Positions 1-12,107 of a stretch of 64,000 nucleotides of DNA are shown here, one piece after another; position 1 is the stretch's first letter, and the number at the start of each line of letters is the position of its first letter. The notes under the pieces are model-generated. The model had not been told where the DNA came from and made no database searches. It saw nothing but the letters and a program-made list of their open reading frames with translations. The stretch spans positions 14,119,729 to 14,183,728 of the forward strand of contig CP136068.1 of the NCBI GenBank assembly GCA_032622095.1, read 5' to 3'. The position numbers and the translations under genes were made by a program. Source of the stretch: Siphonodentalium dalli. Its lineage: Eukaryota > Mollusca > Scaphopoda > Gadilida > Siphonodentaliidae.

Positions 1-500
1 TCTATTATATATGCTATGTTCCATCTGGGAGACTCGCATATATAAGAGAATGCACTGGCACAGGATATTTAATGTTGCACCAACACTGCTCCCATCGTGA
101 AAGAGATAAAACACAAGAAAACATTAGTTGCAGCACTTTGCTTAAATGTTTTGTTAAATACCACCTTGTGCAAATTTGGAAACCTCATGAATCACATGTG
201 ATTCGTGTGATATACCGATACGGTATTATTCGTACAAGTTGTTATTTTTTAGTTGATGGACAAATTTCAAATAACTTTCAATGCACATTATCAATGCCTC
301 CATGGGCTTTAATAAAACAGTTAAATTAAAAAAAATATATTTTCGCAAGCACACTTGAAACATAAATTCAAATAAATTTGGGGAAAATTAGGAAACATTA
401 AGACAGTCTGAGAGCCAGCTGTATGTTTCCTAAGACGTTGACGACATACCGCACAGGAACATGCATGAAACGACTCTCATTAATTCAACGTTTATTTCAG

Positions 501-640
501 TTCGACTGGAACATATATATAAGAGAAACTTTCGCCACTCCAATTGTTAATATCACGATCGTTTCCAACGAGCCTGTTGTGGTACGAGACACAGAGTACT
601 ATGGACGACTGACAGACCTGCTCAATGCCACACACCCAAG
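501..640 (+). CDS. M13 peptidase exon a (EPVVV region)
   Basis: The acceptor is a pyrimidine-rich run ending TTTCAG at 500. The exon encodes 46 codons plus AG, beginning FDW and containing NEPVVV and LTDLLNATHP, which matches the M13 N-terminal-domain segment W..Y....F...EPVVV..PEY...L..LL. The donor is AG|GCAAGT, a strong GC-type donor; no GT donor in frame fits the next exon better. Phase at the donor is 2. It is preceded by about 500 bases in which I find no earlier exon. Confidence 0.9.
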
Positions 641-922
641 GCAAGTAGTATCCCGATCAGAGCTGTGGCGTCAGGAGGGCGTTGGGCGTATGCCTTTACC
701 ATAACCATGCAGGAGCATCCGAGGATAGTGTCTAGGAAATAACTGGATTACTATAGTGAACACCGTACAGCCTGCCAACCCTTAATTAATTATCTTAATT
801 TCTATTCTGAATGCGGTCATTTTGAACCTTTCTGTGATCATTATGTAAACTAATTCACAGACCTAGATACTTTATACAAACCAATGAACACTAATATAAT
901 TCTCAATCAATTTTCTACGACC

Positions 923-939
923 ATGTTCCAACCATATAA
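923..939. repeat. Left 17-bp target-site duplication of the LINE
   Basis: ATGTTCCAACCATATAA occurs here and again exactly at 3624-3640, directly after the A-rich 3' tail of the LINE. This is the usual footprint of target-primed reverse transcription. Confidence 0.9.
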
Positions 940-3623
940 ACCTGGCAAGGATAAATTACAAATAAAAAATTTAAGGCCAATCACCCTCTTAAATATAGAT
1001 TATAAATTAGCAGCTTCAGTTATGGCAAATAGAATAAAAAAACAGATTAATTCAATGATTAGTGACACACAAAAAGGTTTTTATTAAAGGGCGTTCCATT
1101 GGGGAATGCACACGTTTGACATATGACTTGCTTTTAGAATGTAAAGAACAAAATATACCTGGATTAATGCTCTTATTGGATTATGAGAAAGCTTTTGAAT
1201 CTATAAGTTGGAATTTCATACAGACAACATTGAGATTTTTTGGTTTCGGAGTGTCATTGTGTAATTGGGTGACAACGCTCTATAATGAGGCATACAGCCT
1301 CATTATAAACAATGGCCATCTATCACAATCATTTAACATAGAAAGAGGGGTCAGACAAGGTGCTCCATTGTCACCTTATTTGTTTATTCTTTGCATAGAA
1401 CCCTTCGCAGCTGCATTACAATTAGAAAGTAACATTGTAGGGGTTAAAGTAAAAGAAAGGGAATATAAAATTAGTCAATATGCAGATGACTCAATAATAT
1501 GGCTCGATGATAGTCAAAGCTCTCTACAAGAAACAAAATTTAATTAAAGCATTTGTAAGGATGTCTGGTTTAAAAGCAAATTTTGATAAAACAGAAGCGG
1601 TGTGGTTTGGAACTCGAAGAGGCTATACTAAATCATTAAAAACAAATATAAACTTGAAATGGAATTTTAAAGGTAGATTCAAAACTCTAGGAATTATATT
1701 TAATCTAGAAGATCCCCTCCTAGTGCAGGAAAACTGGGAAAACAAGAAGGAAAGCATGAACAACATATTAAAGAACTGGGCATTGAGGACACTGTCCCAC
1801 ATGGGCAAAGTGACAGTAATAAAAACTTTAATACTACCAATTATTATCCAAATAATGACAGTATTACCTGAACCCCCAAAACAAATTATGAAGGAAATGC
1901 AGGGCTTGCTATTTCAATTTTTCTGGAATGGGAAAAGAGACAGGATAAAAGATACATTAATTCAAAGCATAGAAAATGGAGGACTCAAGATTCCTGACCT
2001 TAGCTGTTTCACAAATCGTTAAAAGTCACATGGCTCAAAAAAGTTCTGGACCCTTTCAACTACTCAGAATGGAAATTAATTCTACTAGATAAAATAGAAA
2101 AATATGGGGGGAACGATAATGTTCAATTTAAATAAGCCTAGCATAATAACAATAGCACAAAATTTCAATCCATTCTGGAAAGAAGTATTAACAGCATATG
2201 CTCAGCTCACCAATGAGGCTTCGTCAGTGGAAGACTTCAAGTCACAACCAATTTGTCATAATTTAGCATTGAAAATGGAAAATAAACCTATTTATCTAAA
2301 GACATGGATAGAAAAACAAATTTTGTATGTCAACGATATTTTAACTGAAGACAATTCCTGATGAATACTGAAGATTGTTTTCTAAAATATAGACTTAAAG
2401 TGAATTACTTAACATTGCAAGGAATAGTGACTTCAATTCCTATAAATTGGAGAAAAATAATAAGATCTAGTCAGAATACACTCGATGAGATTAAAAAAAA
2501 TAAGATCCAACAAGACATTCAAAGAGAGGAAAGGTTAAACAATTACCTCTATTGGAATTTCATAAATATTTTAGTACCAAATAAGCCATGTGCCCAAATT
2601 GGATGGTGCAACAGACTAAATCTTGAGTCACAACAATTAGACTGGAAAAAAAAATATATGAGGTGTTTCAAAATTACAAAAAGTACGAAATTGCAAGCCT
2701 TCCAGTTCCAAATAAATCATAATACCTTGGTCACAAATATATTCCTAGAAAAATGTAAAATCGGCATATCAACTAGTGTGTGTACTTTATGTAACAATGA
2801 AAGAGAAACTACTGAGCACCTGCTAGCAAACTGCTGCAAGGTACTCCCATTATGGAATTATGTATCAGGCTTTCTGGATGATTGCTTTAATATAAACTCT
2901 GCATTGACAACTGATGAAATACTTATGGAATTGGGAAAAACCAACATGTTTTAGCAATAAATAACTTAATACTGTTAACAAAACGTTATATTTATATAAC
3001 ACGATGCAATATAGAAAACGTGTCAAAATCATCCCTTTTAAGTTTCCTAAATCATGAGTTCAAAATAGAAAAACTAGCAACCCAATGGAATAACAGTTTA
3101 GTAAGCAGTATAGAAAACAAGTGGAAAAGTGTCGTCAGCCTAATTAATGATGTATCTTAAAGAAAACACTATATCGTAAAATACAAAATAATAGGATCTG
3201 AATTCGATTCTGTCCTCCCAGACAGAACATTTCCCAAATTCCCCCCCCCAAATGATAGGATGGAAAATGTGCAAGGCCTCTGCAAAGAGTTCACAAACAC
3301 AACCTCTAACATGAGTAACAGGTCAGATAAAACAAAAAATACAACCATTATATTTTAGATATACCATTAAAAAGTAAATCACTAGTAAAATCAAAGAATG
3401 ACTGTTTAATGAAGACCTGACAAAACATTTTAATGACACGGATTTCATTTTAATTTGAACGAAATTTGACACTGTGCCACAATATAACGTAAAAATGCAT
3501 TGTAAAAAGTAAGATTTTATAACATATATCTTTATTATTATATAAGTTATGTATGTACATGAATGTATGTAAAACATATCGCAAATTGTACCAAAAAGAT
3601 GAATAAATTATAAAAATAAAAAA
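940..3623 (+). mobile_element. 5'-truncated Tx1/L1-like LINE retrotransposon (reverse transcriptase, zinc-knuckle C-terminus)
   Basis: The element starts inside the reverse-transcriptase domain (PGKDK, LRPITLLN) and reads through a KGRSIGE motif, a DYEKAFESI motif, RQGAPLSPYLF near 1350 and the catalytic YADD box at 1479-1490. It continues through a thumb region with FFWNGKRDR and GGLKIPDL (about 1920-2000). A C-terminal zinc-knuckle of the zf-RVT kind (CTLC...HLLANC) lies near 2781-2840. Coding ends about 3160, followed by a ~460-bp 3' UTR and an A-rich tail ending 3623. There are several frame breaks (about 1075, 1520, 2022, 2360 and 2955), so it is a dead copy. The absence of ORF1 and endonuclease reflects ordinary 5' truncation, because the flanking target duplication is exact. 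Confidence 0.92.
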
Positions 3624-3640
3624 ATGTTCCAACCATATAA
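3624..3640. repeat. Right 17-bp target-site duplication of the LINE
   Basis: This is the exact repeat of 923-939 and immediately follows the A-rich tail. Confidence 0.9.
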
Positions 3641-3645
3641 TAATA

Positions 3646-5592
3646 CTAGCAGCCTAGCAGGATTACCCGGCGTTACCCAGGTTAAAGTGATGTGAAACCA
3701 TCTGCATAGTGTGGTGAGAATAGAGGATACTCTTGTTCACAGTGTTACACATGTTCTGATAAATTATATATCCAAATAACATCACAAAACATGATTCTTA
3801 CACCCGGAATATAAGTAGTAGCTCACCTTGTCGGATCAGAGCGATTGCCATTTTGTATATCGCGATTAATCCGTCCCACCAATAAAGAACTATTTATTTA
3901 TTGACAACTGCGTATACTTCAGACGTTATAACATGAACATCATAAACACATTAGTTCGAAAACATAAAAGACGACAATTGGGTTTTACATAGAGATGTAT
4001 CAATCAATCTAGTGGGTTTGACTAAGGTTTTTGAGGACACCTGGTTATCAAATCTCCATGAAGATACAGATGTTTCAAAGCAATGTCCAGGTGCTCCTCT
4101 GTTCATGGTGCTATATACTGGCTAATTATTCTCAGTTTAAAAGAAATGTTGCTATGCAACAGAGCGAGATTTTGAGTTGTTTATGTTAGGCGATGAGTCT
4201 GTTCTAAAACATGAAAGATATCCTCTGTATATTGGGCAAATATAACGTTATCAGATGTCAGTATTGGATGATCATGAAAAGTCATGTGCCACTGACTCCG
4301 TTTTCTTTTATCTCAGAAGAAATTTGACGGCACACTGTGACCACTATTGTTGAACAGGCCTTCTATACATTTCCATATCTCTTGTAACTTTTTTTGTGGA
4401 AACTGTATTGAATGGGCCAGACTCAATTGTGTTATAATATTAACATGAGCTATTCTAATATTTTAACATCCACCACATTATCTTCCTCGTAAAAAGTTAC
4501 CACTGTTAGAACGCCTTGGTGCCATCTCGATTGTACGCCGTGAAGTTATATATAGAACACATACAGGGAGGCATTTATTTTAGAAAATAGATCTAGGCAC
4601 CAAATGTGATGTTTTTAACACGCACAATTTGATTCCTCGTATCATTTGAGAAGAACCTGTTTGAATTTGATGTTAATTGGCACTAAACATATTTCTATCA
4701 GTTTTGGTGACCCGTCCGTCCCTATTTCGGACTCAAGCGGCGCCATATTTGACATCATTAAACCACAAACTTAGACTCATTATGGAGATAAATATATATA
4801 AAATTGTTGAAAATTGACGAGTATACAAATTCGTATAAAATTGAAGGTGACTAAACCAATTCTTATCAAATTTAGTGCCTACCCACCCCCCAATCTCGCC
4901 AAACGACACCAGTTTGGCGTCTTTAAATCATACATTTAGATTCCTTGTATCATGGAGAAGAATGTGTATCAATTTGGTGGAAATCGGCGCTAAAATTAGT
5001 TTTATCAATCTTGGGGATCCTCTACCTTTCCGGGAATCCATGACACGAATGGCGCCACGTTTGACATATTTAAACAACACTATTAGATTCCTCATATCGT
5101 GGGAATGGTTATATGAAAGTTTGGTGGCAATCGGCGGCAAAAAAAAATTCTGCCCCTCCCCTTTTCAGCCCCTGACAACAGCGTCACTTTAGAAAATTAT
5201 AACCCGCACCATTATCTTTCTCGTAAAAAGTTACCCCTATTAGACCAGTTTGGTGCCATCTAGGTGGTCCCTCGGAGCTAAACTTAGTTTATAAATTTTG
5301 GTGCCCTGACTCGAACGGCGCCACTTTTGACATATTTAAACCGCACCACCAGATTCCTTATCTCATGGGGATGATTATATATAAGTTTCGTGGCAATCGG
5401 TGACAATTGTTTTTCTGTCGCTCTCCCTTTTCTGCCCCTGAAAACAACGGCGTCACTTTAGAAAATCCAAACCCGCACCTTTATCTTTCTCGTAAAAAGT
5501 TACCCCTAGTAGACCCCTTTGATGCCATCTAGATGGTCCCCTGTGAATTTCTATAGAACACAGACAGACAGACAAACATTCGCAAATATAGA
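3646..5592 (-). mobile_element. Helitron family 2, non-autonomous copy
   Basis: Read on the minus strand, the element starts TCTATATTTGCGAATG after an A (5593 is T on +) and ends ...CCGGGTAATCCTG..CTAG followed by T. This matches the copy at 21664-24437 at both ends. TC...CTAG termini and insertion between A and T are Helitron hallmarks. The body consists of degenerate tandem modules of roughly 150-200 bp built on phrases such as CATATTTAAACC..ATTAGATTCCTCAT; open frames here (for example 4875-5192) are by-products of those modules. No Rep/helicase coding is visible. A second CTAG at 3654-3657 makes the exact 3' end ambiguous by 8 bp. Confidence 0.75.
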
Positions 5593-5810
5593 TATAGCTA
5601 ATGGACATATAATTAATTATTTAGTTAAATTCAATATCAGTGCCCCATTAAGACATATGACGTCAAAGGCACCTATCAGATTACACTCCTCTGGTCAATT
5701 GACCCATATGTACAAATTCTCATTTCAGATTGTCAACCCGTTTAGTCGCCCATATCCGACTGACAAACAAACAAGATTGAGTTTTAATCCTATATGTTCC
5801 CTCCCCACAG

Positions 5811-5904
5811 GGTTTTGGCAAACTACATGATGTGGCGAATGGTCCATAAAATATCTCACTATTTACCGACGAAATTCGAGGATCTTCTACAAGATTATCG
5901 AGCT
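5811..5904 (+). CDS. M13 peptidase exon b (NYMMWR region)
   Basis: The acceptor is CTCCCCACAG at 5801-5810. The first G completes the AG|G arginine codon from exon a. 31 further codons follow, containing VLANYMMWRMV and YLPTKF, which corresponds to the conserved TL.NY..W..V block of M13 enzymes. The donor GTATGTAT follows GCT at 5904 (phase 0). This exon sits in the short unique stretch between a Helitron-2 copy and the Helitron-1 array, and its 94-nt length (1+93) is what the phases of its neighbours require. Confidence 0.93.
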
Positions 5905-6165
5905 GTATGTATGCCACCTATATCTATATCGTTTATTCAGACACTAACATATTGGTCATACAGCTGATAGAACGGAATGCAGTTTGGGTGTATTTTATTA
6001 ACGAATATGGCGCTGCATAGGTGGGTTGTATGAACAGGGTTTTTGTGGTTCATAGTAAATATTTATTTCCATAGAAACAATGGATTATTGTGTTTACAGT
6101 TTGGACACTATACCATGCTGCACTGTAATTGAGTCCAATTTTCTACCTGTGTATTATTTATAGAA
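5905..6165 (+). other. Start of intron 2, unique sequence
   Basis: This is unique intronic sequence between the exon b donor and the first Helitron end at 6166. Nothing is recognised in it. Confidence 0.7.
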
Positions 6166-7499
6166 CTAGGGGGTTGCCCGTCACAAAATGACGGGTATAT
6201 AAATATTCTTCGTAACGTTCTAGTGTCCGCGGTCATGAACAAATTCTTATTTCTATATTAGAAACGAACGAAACAAAATCAGCATATTACTTTAAATATT
6301 ACTATATACCAACTGAAACATACTCAATTCGGGTGCCTTTATTCAGCGACGAAGGGGGCTGGCGGCACATTTTGATCTTAAACGGAGCCCCTTTGGGAGC
6401 CTGTATTCAGCATGCAGACTAAAAATCACAGGCCCCCCTGCACTGAGGCCCATTTATTGGAACACTATATTTCAATAAAACTGTATTTTCTGACCCCCCC
6501 CCCATTTCCCCAACCCACATGTATGCATGCACATGTGGAACGCAACAATCAAGATATTTTACTTTATTACTATATACTAACTGAAACAGGCTCCATTCGG
6601 GAGCCTTTATTTAGCATTTAGCGGCGGAGGGGCCTGCTGCCCCTTTGTGCGATTCGCGCACATTAGGCCTATATGATCTTAAACAGCGCGCGCTTCGCGC
6701 ACATTTTGATCTTTTAAACATTCTTTTATCAGATTTTCACTCAACTGAAAGATTAAAAGAACATTAATTAGCGTCGGTAGCTATATTATTGTTTACACTG
6801 TATTAGTCCCGGCCCGCGGGAATGTAGTTTTTCTAGCCGAGTTCCGGTGAATCTACTGAACGGTACCAACTGGCGGGAGGTCAGACTGTGTCCATTCGCC
6901 ATCTTCCGGGTATACCGGTATTCCTTCCATTCCTCACTCAATGCACAATTTTTATATCAAAGACAGCATTCTTTACTTATGTTCACACCGAACTGGCAAA
7001 TTAAAATACCATATATTAGCACACATTCCCAACTATGGAAGAGCGTTCGAGTCTCGACACTACACCCCACGACATGCACTTCCACGACAAAATCAACATT
7101 CGTTTCATATATTCGCACTCAACCTGAACTGACAAATTAATTTAGCGCCTATTTTCAACAACGCTTTGTTAGAGCGCATGGAAGTTTCGTCTTCAATAGC
7201 AAAGCAAGTGTGGGTTTGCGTGCGACGTCACATGGAGTCATTTCGACAAATGTCATACGAAATATGGTGTCTATACTTTGAGTACAAATACTGCATTTGG
7301 GGACCATGTTAGATCTCAGGTTTGCTTTGACGAATCGGCGTGAAAGTTGACGAGTCATCTTTTACGACACAATATAGACCGTGGTACACATTTGGGCAAC
7401 ATTGAACGCATGGTTGAAAGTTATAAATGCGCCAAAAGCGTGACCGAGTTATACACACACATACACACACAGACAGACTACGGGTTTTATATATATAGA
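6166..7499 (-). mobile_element. Helitron-1 copy A
   Basis: The copy runs from CTAGGGGGTTGCC with the CCCGTCACAAAATGACGGG hairpin, preceded by A at 6165, to TATATATAGA at 7499. This copy (1334 bp) belongs to a shorter subtype than the copies at 15.6-19 kb. Its CRE-like octamer is mutated (TGGAGTCA near 7234). Confidence 0.82.
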
Positions 7500-8644
7500 C
7501 TAGGAGATTGCCCGTCAAAATGACGGTATATAAATGTTCTTCGTTACTTTCTGGTCTCCGGTCATGAACACATTATCATTTCTATATTAGCAATGGATTG
7601 GTCATGCTTCTCTTTCACCGGAGGCGCGTGGGAACACTTTATTGAACTAAAACTGTATTTTGTACCCCACCTACCCCACATATATGCATGCACATTTGAA
7701 ACGTAACAAAATCAACATATTACTTTATTACTGTATTTACTAACTGAAACTCCATTTGGGGGCGTTTATTCAGCGGAGAGGGGCCTGCGGCCCTTTTGTG
7801 CGCTATGAGCCTCTGGCTCCGGAACACTTTATTTCACTGAAATGCTGCATTTTATACCACCACCCACATGCATGCACATATGGAGTGCAACAAATTCAAC
7901 TTATATTACTATATATATATTACAGTAACTGAAACAGAGCCTTTATTCAGCGACGGAGTGGCATGCAGCCCATCTGTGCGCTTCGGTCACATACATTATG
8001 ATCTTGAACAGGCTCCCTTCGGGAGCTTTTATTCAGCAGCGTATATATTGGGCCACATGCAGGCCCCTGCATTGCGGCCAATTGCACACTTCGCGGCCAT
8101 TCATAACAAAAACACAATATATACATTACTTACATTCACATTGAAGTGGCATATTCAAATACCATTTAGCACCCATTTCCAACGATAGTATAGAACGTTC
8201 GGGTCTGGCTCTACATCCCATAAACTTCCACGACAAAAGCAACATGTATTACTTATATTCACACTCAACCTGATCTGACAAATTAATTTATAGCGCCTAT
8301 TTTCTACAACGCTTTGGTAGAGCGCATGGAAATTTATTCAATACAATAGCAACGCAAGTGTGGGTTTGTGTACGACGTCACATGACGTCATTTCGACAAA
8401 CGGCATAAGAAATAGTGTCTACTTGAGTGCAAATGTGGCGTTTGTGAACCATGCTCGATCTCATGTTTGCTCTGACCAATCGGCGTGAAAGTTGGTGAGT
8501 CATCTTCTACGACAAAATACTGGCCGTGTTCCAACTTGAAATTTGGGCTACATTGGACGCATGGTTGAAAAGTTATAAACGCGCCAAAAGCGTGACCGAG
8601 TTATACACACACAGATACACCCTCACACACACAATATAAATATA
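7500..8644 (-). mobile_element. Helitron-1 copy B
   Basis: The copy starts CTAGGAGATTGCC with a shortened hairpin (CCGTCAAAATGACGG) immediately after copy A. Its TC end is degraded (about 8640), so the right boundary is uncertain by several bases. It carries an intact TGACGTCA at 8383-8390. Confidence 0.75.
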
Positions 8645-10001
8645 ATAGGGGGTTGCCCGTCACAAAATGACGGGTATACAAATGTTCTTTGTTACTTTCT
8701 AGTGTCCGCGGTCATGAACAAATTCTCATTTCTGTATAAGAAATGGAATGGTCATGCTTCTCTTTTTTGTCACTGGATGCGCGAGGGAACACTTTATTTC
8801 ACTAAAACTGTATTTCTACACATACCCACCCCACATATACGCATGCACATATTGAACGAAACAAAATCAGCATATTACTTTAAATATTACTACATGCAAA
8901 TACTAACTGAAACATACTCAATTCGGGAGCGTTTATTCAGCGACGAAGGGGCTTGCGGCACATGTTGATCTTAAACGGATCACAGGCCCATTTGTGGGAA
9001 CACTTTATTTGAAATAAAACTGTATCCCCCCCCCCTCTCCCCAACCCACATATATACATGTATATATGCATGCACATACAGAACGCAACAATCAAGATAT
9101 TTTACTTTATTACTATATACTAACTGAAACAGGCTCCACTCGGGAACCATTTAGCAATGGGGGGGGAACCATTTAGCAATGGATGGGCCTGCAGCCCCTT
9201 TACAAGTGCGCTTCGAGCACATTATATGACCTTATACAGCGCGCGCTTGGCGCACATTTTGATCTTTTAAACATTCTTTCATCAAATTTACACTCAACTG
9301 AAACATTAAAAGAGCATTAGCGTGGGCAGTATTGTTTTCACTGTATTAGTCCCGGCTCGGAAATGTGGTTTTTCTATAACCGAGTTCCGGCGAATCTACT
9401 TAACGGAGGTCGGACTGTGTCCATTCGCCATCTTCCGCACAACTTTCATAACAAAGACAGCATTCTTTACTTATGTTCACACCAAACTGGCAAATTAAAA
9501 TACCATATTAGCACCCATTCCCAACGATGGTAGAGCTTTCGAGTCTCGACTCTACACCCACTACATGCACTTTCATGACAAAATCAACATTTGTTACTTC
9601 TATTCACACCCAACCTGAACTGACAAATTAATTTAGCGGCTATCTCCAACAACGCTGTTAGCGCGCATGGAAGTTATTGTCGACAATAGCAAAGCTGATG
9701 TGGATTTGCGTGCGACGTCACATGACGTTATTTCGACAAACGTCACAAGAAATAGTATCTATACTTGAGTGCAAATACTGCATTTCGGGACCATGTTAGA
9801 TCTCAGGTTTGCTTTGACCAATCAACTTGACATTTGGTGAGTCATCTTTTACGACATAGTATAGGCCGTGGTACAAATTTGGGCCACATTGTACGCATGG
9901 TTGAAAAGTTATAAACGCGCCAAAAGCGTGACCGAGTTATACACACACAGATACACCCTCACACAGATACACACACACAGACGGCGGGTTATATATATAT
10001 A
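8645..10001 (-). mobile_element. Helitron-1 copy C
   Basis: The 3' end reads ATAGGGGGTTGCC (mutated CTAG), followed by the full CCCGTCACAAAATGACGGG hairpin. The other end is the (CA)n tract and ...CGGGTTATATATATA near 10001. Confidence 0.75.
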
Positions 10002-10353
10002 CTTGGGGATTGCCCGTCAAAATGACGGGTATATAAATGTTCTTCGTTACTTTCTGGTATCCGCGGTCATGGGCACATTATCTTTTCTATATCAACAATG
10101 GATTGGTCAAGCTTATGGATTGGTCCTACCCCACATACATGGATGCACATTTGGAACGCAACACAATAAACATATTACTTTATTACTGTATTTACTAACT
10201 GAAACATACTCCATTTGGGAGCGTTTATTCAGCGACGGAGGGGTCTACGACCCAGTCCGGGAGCACTGAAAACTATTTTGTACCACCATCCACATATATG
10301 CATGCACATATGGAATGTAACATAATCAACTTATTTTACTTTATTACGATCAA

Positions 10354-12107
10354 TCTATATATATAAAACCCGTCGTCTGTGTGTGTATGTATCTGTCTGT
10401 GTGTGTATAACTCGGTCACGCTTTTGACGCGTTTATAACTTTTTAACCATGCGTCCAATGTGGCCCAAATTTGTACCACGGCCTATAGTGTGTCATAAAA
10501 GGTGACTCACCAAATTTCACGCCGATTGGTCCAAGCAAACCTGAGATCTAACATGGTCCCCAAATGCAGTATCTGCACTCAAGTAGACACTATTTCTTAT
10601 GACGTTTGTCCAAATGACGTCATTGACGTCGAACGCAGTACAACACTTGCTTTGCTATTGTAGGCGAAACTTCCATGCGCTCAACCAAAGCGTTGTTGGA
10701 AATTAAACGCTAAATTAATGTGTCAGTTCAGGTTCAATGTGAATTTAGATAACGAATGTTGATTTTGTCGCGGAAGTGCATGTAGTCAAGACTCGAACGT
10801 TCTACCGTCGTTGGGAATGGGTGGATGTAGTGGGGTGCAGAATCAAGACTCGAACGTTCGTCGTTGGGCATGGGTGCTAATATGGTATTTTAATTCGCCA
10901 GTTGGGTTTGAACATAAGTAAATAATGCTGTCTTTGATACGAAAGTTGTGTGCATTGAGTGTGGTATCGAAGGAGTACCGGTATACACGGAAGATGGCGA
11001 ATGGACAGTCTGACCTCCCGCCAGTGGGTACCGTGAACTCGCCAAACTCAGTTAGAAAAATCACATTCACGGGACAGGCCTAATAATAAGGCCTGCAGTG
11101 TAAACAATACTGCCGACGCTAATTAATATTCTTTTAATCTTTCGGTTGAGTGCAAATCTGATAAAAGACTAAATGTTTAAAAGATCACAATGTGCGCGAA
11201 GCGCACGCAGTTTAAATTCATATAATGTGCGCGAAGCTCACTAAGGGGCTGCAGCCCCCCCCCCCCGCTAAATAAAGGTTCCGAATAGAGCCTGCTTCAG
11301 TTAGTAGGCCATATAGATAAAGTAAAATATCTTGATTGTTGCGTTCCATACGTGCCTGTATATACGTGGGTTTTGGAGATGATGGTGGGGGCAGAAATAT
11401 AGTTTTATTGAAATAAAGTGTTCATACAAATGGGCCGCGCAGTGCAGGGGTGTGATCATTATAGGCTGCATGCTGAATACAGCTTCCAAAGGGAGTCCGT
11501 TTAAAATGTGCTGCAAGCTCCCTATATATATGTGCACGAAGCTTACGCAGTTTAAGATCATATAATGTGCGCGATGCGCAGAAAGGGGCTGTAGACCCCT
11601 CCCCGCTAAATAAAGTCTCCCGAATTGAGCCTGTTTCAGTATAGATAAAGTACAATATTTTGATTGTTGCGTTCCATATGTGCATGCATATACATGGGTT
11701 GGGGAGATGGGGTGGGGTAAAAAATACAATTTTATTGAAAAGTGTTCATACAAATGTACCGCACAGTGCAGGCGTGTGATAATTAGGCGGCATGCGGAAT
11801 ACAGTTTCCAAAGTGGGTCCGTTCAAAATGTGCAACAAGCTCCCGAATGTAGGCTCCTGAATTGAGTATGTTTCAGTTGGAGCATAGTATTTAAATAATA
11901 TACTGATTTTGTTTCGTTCAATATGTGCATGCGCATATATAGACTGTGTGCGTAGAAATACAATTTTAGTTAAATAAAGTGTTCCAACGTTCATCCAGTA
12001 ACAAAAAAAAGAGAAGCATGACCATTCCATGTGTCCATGAAAGCGGACACTAGAAAATAACAAAGCACATTTATATACCCGTCATTTTGTGACGGGCAAC
12101 CCCCTAG
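10354..12107 (+). mobile_element. Helitron-1 copy E (+), first half of the nested dimer
   Basis: The copy starts TCTATATATATAAAACCC after A and ends hairpin-CAACCCC-CTAG at 12107. It is 1754 bp and shows no coding potential. TGACGTCA lies at 10615-10622. Confidence 0.87.

Larger units (their letters stand above)
641..5810 (+). other. Intron 1 of the M13 gene (GC-AG)
   Basis: It begins GCAAGTAG and ends CTCCCCACAG. It contains a LINE insertion with a 17-bp target duplication (923-3640) and a reverse-oriented family-2 Helitron (3646-5592). The remaining pieces, 641-922 and 5593-5810, show nothing else I recognise. Confidence 0.85.
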
